Shown: positions 43,966 to 47,614 of the stretch, piece after piece
Layout: each line of letters opens with the position of its first letter
How positions within the stretch are numbered: the stretch's first letter is position 1
NCBI GenBank assembly: GCA_025965155.1
Contig: JAOPXN010000011.1
Coordinates: 1-47,614, forward strand
From: Propionibacteriaceae bacterium
GTDB lineage: Bacteria; Actinomycetota; Actinomycetes; Propionibacteriales; Propionibacteriaceae
Direction of reading: 5' to 3'
DNA: 47,614 bases
Made by a program: the position numbers and the translations under genes
Notes under the pieces: generated by a model
What the model was told of the DNA's origin: nothing
The model's input: the letters and a program-made list of their open reading frames with translations, nothing else
The model's database searches: none

Positions 43966-45146
43966 CCCCTGGCTCAATCGGCCGCGCGGCCAACGACCTG
44001 GCGGCGCGCGCGGCGAGCGACCCGGCGTCGATGGTGGTACCGCGCTACGGCCATTCCACCCTTGCGGACCTGATGCCGAGCATCGGAGCCCACCTGGGGG
44101 TGCCCGGCTGTGACCGTCCCGCGATTGAGCTGCCGGACTCGGACCGGTATGTGGTGGTGCTGATCGACGGACTGGGCTGGCAGCTGGTCCGCCGCGCCAT
44201 CCAGCACGTGCCGTACCTGGCTGGGCTGCTGGGCGACGCCGAGCCGATCACCTCCGCGGTGCCCAGCACGACCGTGACAAGCCTTGCCTGCCTTGGCACC
44301 GGATTGCCACCGGGCCAGCATGGGCTGGTCGGCTACACCTCCCGCGTGCCGGAGACGGGTGAGCTACTGAACGCGCTCACCTGGGACTCCGATCTGGTGG
44401 CTCGCAACTACCAACCGCAGCCGACCTTCTTTGAGCGGGCTGCCGCCGACGGCGTGGCCGTCAGCTCGGTAGCCCTGGAGCGCTTCAAGGCCACCGGACT
44501 CACCGAGGCCGCGCTCCGCGGGGCGGATTTCGTGTCTTTCGAGCACGAGAAGCACGAGGACACCCGGATCGAGCTCACGGTGGCGGCGTCCAAGCGTGGC
44601 CGGCGGAGCCTCGTCTACGCCTACGAGCGGGAGCTGGACCACTGTGGTCACGTCGAAGGGTCCGCCTCCCCGACCTGGCTGGAGCACTTGATCCGGATTG
44701 ACGCCATGTGCGAGCGACTGCGGGATGAGCTGCCCGACGATGTGCGGATGGTCATCACCGGCGACCACGGGATGATCGACGTGCCGCCCAACCACCGCCT
44801 GGTGGTCGAGGACGAGCCGGAGTTGGTGGCGGGGATGTCGGCCCTGGCGGGGGAGGGGCGTTTCCGGCAGGTGTACGTAGACCACGACCACCCGCAGGCG
44901 GTGGCCGCGCGCTGGCGGGACCGGCTGGGAGACACTGCATGGGTGCTGACCCGAGACGAGGCAATCGATGCCGGCTGGTTCGGGCCTGTCGCCGACTGGG
45001 TCCGGGACCGGTACGGGCACGTACTGGTCGCCATGCGCGACGACTACGCCCTGATGACCCGGCAGTTCCCCCGCGAGCTGTCCCTCGTCGGCATGCACGG
45101 CTCGCTCACCCCGGCCGAGATCATGGTCCCCCTCTTCACCGACTAA
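43962..45146 (+). CDS. Alkaline-phosphatase-superfamily nucleotide pyrophosphatase/phosphodiesterase-like protein, 394 aa
   Basis: This is a metal-dependent phosphodiesterase or phosphatase of the NPP type. The first metal ligand is Asp in VVLIDGLGWQL. The Thr nucleophile region is SAVPSTTVTSLACLGTG, a second ligand set is ELDHCGHVEG, and the late site is MVITGDHGMIDVP. MHGSLTPAEIMVPL closes the domain. There is no signal peptide, so it should be cytosolic, and the substrate is unknown. ATG 43962 overlaps the DUF5998 stop. The longer frame beginning at 43824 is not supported. Confidence 0.88.
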   Translation: MTPGSIGRAANDLAARAASDPASMVVPRYGHSTLADLMPSIGAHLGVPGCDRPAIELPDSDRYVVVLIDGLGWQLVRRAIQHVPYLAGLLGDAEPITSAVPSTTVTSLACLGTGLPPGQHGLVGYTSRVPETGELLNALTWDSDLVARNYQPQPTFFERAAADGVAVSSVALERFKATGLTEAALRGADFVSFEHEKHEDTRIELTVAASKRGRRSLVYAYERELDHCGHVEGSASPTWLEHLIRIDAMCERLRDELPDDVRMVITGDHGMIDVPPNHRLVVEDEPELVAGMSALAGEGRFRQVYVDHDHPQAVAARWRDRLGDTAWVLTRDEAIDAGWFGPVADWVRDRYGHVLVAMRDDYALMTRQFPRELSLVGMHGSLTPAEIMVPLFTD

Positions 45147-45191
45147 CCCCCGGGTCTCTGATCCGCCGACGGCACAAGCACCACCCCCTCT

Positions 45192-45254
45192 CGCCGACTA
45201 GTCGGTTCCTCCCCCTTCCTGGCGGCGTGTTGCGGCGGATGTGACTACTCGGCG
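45192..45254 (-). repeat. 63-bp dispersed palindromic element, copy 4 (reverse orientation)
   Basis: It runs from CGCCGACTAGTC to GACTACTCGGCG. Its reverse complement aligns without gaps with copy 2, with 49 of 63 positions identical by my count. The core reads CACGCCGCC on the minus strand. Confidence 0.85.
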
Positions 45255-45523
45255 GCAGGCTTCGCGCGGCGGTCGGCGGCTGAGTAGGAGCAGGCAGCTT
45301 GGTGAAACCTGGAATGTCACAGCTAGTAGCCGCTGAGGAGCTGGACGAGCGCAACCCAGTCTTTCCGCGCTCGACTGATGATGCGCAGCGTGAGGTGATC
45401 GACTTTCCTGGATGGCATCTTCGGTGCTGTGGGCGCCTGCGGGCTTTCTATGCCTTTCCCAGACGCCGGGTTGGCACCGATGCGCCCCGTCTGCGCTGCG
45501 CATCCACACCGCCACCTGGCAAA

Positions 45524-45586
45524 CGCCGACCCGTCATATTTGCTGCACCACGCCGACCAGAGCGCGGAAAAGCCGACTACTCGGCG
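45524..45586 (+). repeat. 63-bp dispersed palindromic element, copy 5
   Basis: The right arm GACTACTCGGCG and the core CCACGCCGACCAGAG are intact. The left arm (CGCCGACCCGTC) has decayed, so only partial pairing remains. Confidence 0.82.
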
Positions 45587-45618
45587 GATGGCGGTGTAGG
45601 TCGTCACGCATCCCGAAA

Positions 45619-45681
45619 CGCCGACAAGTCACATCTGCTGCACCACGCCGACCAGAGTGCGGAGGAGGGGACTACTCGGGG
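45619..45681 (+). repeat. 63-bp dispersed palindromic element, copy 6
   Basis: The left arm CGCCGACAAGTC, the core CACCACGCCGACCAGAG and the right arm GGACTACTCGGGG are all present. It lies 32 bases after copy 5 and 15 bases before the stop of the aminotransferase gene. Confidence 0.85.
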
Positions 45682-45696
45682 CTGTCGGTGAGCAGG

Positions 45697-46893
45697 TCAG
45701 ATTCGCAGCTGAGCGAAGGCGGTGCCCAGCCGGGACAGGCCTTCCTCGATGGTCGCCGACGGGTACGTGATGAACGACAGCCGCAGCGTGTTTCGCTGCG
45801 GTGACCGCGCGAAGAAGGGGGCACCGGGCACGAAGGCCACCTCGTGGCTGATGGCGTGCCCGAGCAGCTCAGTCGAGTCGAGCTCGGCGGGCAGCGTGAC
45901 CCAGACGAACATGCCGCCGTCCGGGTGGTTCCAGCTGCTGCCAGCTGGCAGCGCCTGCGGCAGGGTCGCCAGCATAGTGTCCCGGCGGCGGCCGTACTCG
46001 AGCCTGCTGCGGGCGATGCTCGCGTCCAGCCGGCCGGCGGCCAGATAGTGGGCTGCGGCGGCCTGGTCCAGGGTTGAGGTGTGCAGATCCGCCGCCTGCT
46101 TGGCCACCACCAGGGCCGGCTTGGTGGTCGGGTCGGTCCTCACCCAGCCGAGCCGCAGACCGGGCGCCAGGATCTTGGAGAAGCTACCGGCGCAGATCAC
46201 GTGCTCGCTATCGGTCATTGTGGCCATCGACGGCACAGGGTCGCCGGAGTACCGCAGCTCGGTGTACGGATCGTCCTCAATCACCCGGAAACCGAACTGC
46301 TCCGCAGCGGCTACCACCTCGGCCCGGTTCTGCGCTGACAACGTACGGCCGGTGGGGTTGTGGAAGGTCGGGACCGTGTAGAAGGCCTTCGGCCGGTGGC
46401 GTCTCGCCAGGTCGGCCAGCACCTCCACGTCCACGCCGTCGCCGGTGGACGGCACCTCCACCAGCGTCGCCCCGGCGAGAGCGAAGCACTGCAGCGCGGC
46501 CAGATAGCTCGGGCTCTCCACCAGAATCACGTCACCGGGATCGACCAGCGTGGTCGACAGCAGGCTGAGCCCCTGCTGCGAGCCGGTGGTGATGACGATG
46601 TCCTCAGGCCGGGTCGGGAGCCCGCGGGCGACGTACCTGTCCGCCACGGCGGCGCGTAGCTCGGCGTTCCCCTCGGTGGGCGAGTACTGCAGCACCTTGC
46701 CCGGCGCCGCGGCCAGGACTGCCTCGAACGCAGCGCGGGCGCCCTCGACGTCGAACAGCTCCGGAGCCGGCAGCCCGCCGGCGAAGGAGATCACCCCAGG
46801 CCGCTCGGTCAGCGCCAGCAGGTCGCGCACGATCGAGGACTGCACGCCATCGAACCGGCGGGACAGGGCTGGGGTGGAGGTGATGGTGCTCAC
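45697..46893 (-). CDS. PLP-dependent aminotransferase (class I/II, 2-aminoadipate type), 398 aa
   Basis: This is a fold type I aminotransferase. The PLP lysine is Lys240 in CAGSFSKILAPGLRLGW. FAGGLPAPELFDVE, QYSPTEGNAELRAAVA, TTGSQQGLSLL and PTFHNPTGRTLS are typical of the group with 2-aminoadipate (LysN) and aromatic or branched-chain aminotransferases, and of the MocR catalytic domain. No DNA-binding domain is attached. The substrate is open. GTG 46893 has AGGAG 7 bases upstream. Confidence 0.9.
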   Translation of the reverse strand: MSTITSTPALSRRFDGVQSSIVRDLLALTERPGVISFAGGLPAPELFDVEGARAAFEAVLAAAPGKVLQYSPTEGNAELRAAVADRYVARGLPTRPEDIVITTGSQQGLSLLSTTLVDPGDVILVESPSYLAALQCFALAGATLVEVPSTGDGVDVEVLADLARRHRPKAFYTVPTFHNPTGRTLSAQNRAEVVAAAEQFGFRVIEDDPYTELRYSGDPVPSMATMTDSEHVICAGSFSKILAPGLRLGWVRTDPTTKPALVVAKQAADLHTSTLDQAAAAHYLAAGRLDASIARSRLEYGRRRDTMLATLPQALPAGSSWNHPDGGMFVWVTLPAELDSTELLGHAISHEVAFVPGAPFFARSPQRNTLRLSFITYPSATIEEGLSRLGTAFAQLRI

Positions 46894-46929
46894 CGATAAC
46901 TCCTCGGTCTTCGGATGGGAACAGGGTGC

Positions 46930-46935
46930 ATGTTA
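46930..46935 (-). promoter_or_regulatory. Candidate -10 box TAACAT of the aminotransferase gene
   Basis: TAACAT on the minus strand would start a leader of about 30 bases that includes the GAGGAG ribosome binding site. Confidence 0.35.
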
Positions 46936-46985
46936 TGCCCACTCCTCTCGGCCTCCGCGAGTTATTCAGTCGGTGGCTATTGAGT

Positions 46986-47048
46986 CGCCGACTAGCCGCT
47001 GCCGCCGCGACACGCCGTCGGGTGGGCGGAGGGAGTGACCAGTCGGCG
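46986..47048 (+). repeat. 63-bp dispersed palindromic element, copy 7
   Basis: CGCCGACT at the left pairs perfectly with AGTCGGCG at the right. The inner part (CCGCCGCGACACGCCGTC) aligns without gaps with copy 2. It sits between the divergent aminotransferase and thymidine kinase genes, close to the expected -35 of the latter. Confidence 0.8.
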
Positions 47049-47083
47049 GGGTTGGTTAGCGCGGGGTGGGAGAATCCTCCCTC

Positions 47084-47614
47084 GTGGCAGAGTTCCTTTA
47101 TTTCACCGGGCCGATGGACTGTGGCAAGTCGACACTGGCGCTGCAGTTCGACTACACCCACGCCGCCGGGGGCCGGCTCGGTCGGCTGTTCACCAGCCGC
47201 GACCGTGCAGGTGAAGCCACGATCTCCTCCCGGCTCGGCCTCACCCGCCCGGCGATCGAGGTGCACGAGGACTTCGACTTCTGGGCCTACGTGGTGGGAC
47301 ACCTCACCGGGGGCGAGCGGATCGACTACCTGGTCTGCGACGAGTCCCAGTTCTACCGCCCGGAGCAGATCGACCAGCTGGCCCGGATTGTCGACGAGCT
47401 TCAGATCGACGTATTCGCGGTCGGCATCCTGACCGACTTCCGGACCAAGATGTTCCCCGGGTCGCAACGCCTGGTCGAGCTGTGCGACAAGATCGAGATC
47501 CTCCAGGTGCGGTCGCTGTGCTGGTGTGGCGAGCGAGCGACCCACAACGCACGCACCGTGAACGGCGTGATGGTCACCGAGGGTGACCAGGTGGTCGTCG
47601 GGGACACCGCCGAG
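47084..47614 (+). CDS. tdk: Thymidine kinase, N-terminal 177 residues (truncated by window end)
   Basis: This is a type II thymidine kinase, phosphorylating thymidine in the salvage pathway. The P-loop is GPMDCGKST (9-17). The catalytic Glu lies in LVCDESQFY, and TDFRTKMFPGSQRL is the lasso-side segment. The zinc-site cysteines begin at CWCGERATHNAR. GTG 47084 gives the family N-terminus. GAGAAT ends 9 bases before it, so the mRNA may be leaderless. The C-terminus lies outside the window. Confidence 0.94.
   Translation, partial: MAEFLYFTGPMDCGKSTLALQFDYTHAAGGRLGRLFTSRDRAGEATISSRLGLTRPAIEVHEDFDFWAYVVGHLTGGERIDYLVCDESQFYRPEQIDQLARIVDELQIDVFAVGILTDFRTKMFPGSQRLVELCDKIEILQVRSLCWCGERATHNARTVNGVMVTEGDQVVVGDTAE

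Larger units (their letters stand above)
45147..45696. other. 550-bp intergenic region with three palindromic elements
   Basis: This lies between two converging genes. Elements at 45192-45254, 45524-45586 and 45619-45681 are the only structure I can support. The stretch 45255-45523 has open frames in both directions but none with a convincing start, ribosome binding site or recognisable domain. It may be decayed coding DNA. Confidence 0.65.

Noticed and set aside
43824-45146. Phosphodiesterase starting at 43824
   Set aside because: The extra N-terminus is Arg/Gly-rich and overlaps the DUF5998 gene. ATG 43962 with the ATGA overlap is the natural start.
45323-45607. 94-codon minus-strand frame as a real gene
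   Set aside because: Its start half translates palindromic element copy 5, and there is no ribosome binding site. Only the tail looks protein-like.

Overview
The window is high-GC actinobacterial chromosome. The gene content points to the order Propionibacteriales or a near relative: a housekeeping sigma factor with a Lys/Ala-rich N-terminus plus a close group-2 paralogue, a second type II topoisomerase (ParE/ParC type), and the actinobacterial families DUF1684, DUF5998, DUF7455 and TY-Chap. Genus cannot be fixed by eye. Almost every base is assigned to conserved chromosomal genes. I see no transposase, integrase, phage gene, CRISPR array, tRNA or rRNA.

Layout. 1-3.1 kb: 3' end of an HMG-CoA lyase gene, a TY-Chap/YbjN-like protein, a ThuA-like protein and a NiCoT nickel/cobalt transporter. 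3.4-9.7 kb: HrpA helicase, a PAC2 protein, a DUF1684 protein and TesB thioesterase. 9.8-18.2 kb: SigB-like sigma factor, oligopeptidase B, a thioesterase-like protein, a GCS2 ligase with a universal stress protein, the principal sigma factor and a 65-aa zinc-ribbon-like protein. 18.4-25.8 kb: ParE, a nitronate monooxygenase-like protein, beta-carbonic anhydrase, ParC, and an ECF-type sigma factor translationally coupled to an O6-alkylguanine-DNA alkyltransferase. 26.2-33.1 kb: a nitrate assimilation cluster read leftwards (nitrate reductase, NirB, NirD, NarK) behind a candidate GlnR site. 33.2-38.3 kb: acyl-CoA synthetase, then a glycerol catabolism pair (glpK-glpD). 38.5-47.6 kb: a Tet(M)/OtrA-type ribosomal protection GTPase, a GNAT/acyl-CoA-synthetase fusion, DUF5998 protein coupled to an alkaline-phosphatase-superfamily protein, a PLP aminotransferase and the 5' part of thymidine kinase.

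The nitrate genes form a complete assimilation route: NarK imports nitrate, the molybdopterin enzyme reduces it to nitrite, and NirBD reduces nitrite to ammonium. GlpK and GlpD turn glycerol into dihydroxyacetone phosphate.

The least expected structure lies between genes. Seven copies of a 63-bp imperfect palindrome (one is 62 bp) sit in three intergenic spaces, in both orientations. They share terminal arms of the type CGCCGA.TAGTC / GACTACTCGGCG and a core close to CACGCCGACCAG. A second recurring signal is a TANNNT box ending 7-8 bases before the first base of the start codon in eight genes, which predicts leaderless mRNAs. The nitrate reductase reading frame runs without a stop into a conserved-looking 115-aa domain that has its own ribosome binding site and start codons. 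The tetracycline-protection-like gene has an upstream palindrome and a possible overlapping leader peptide.
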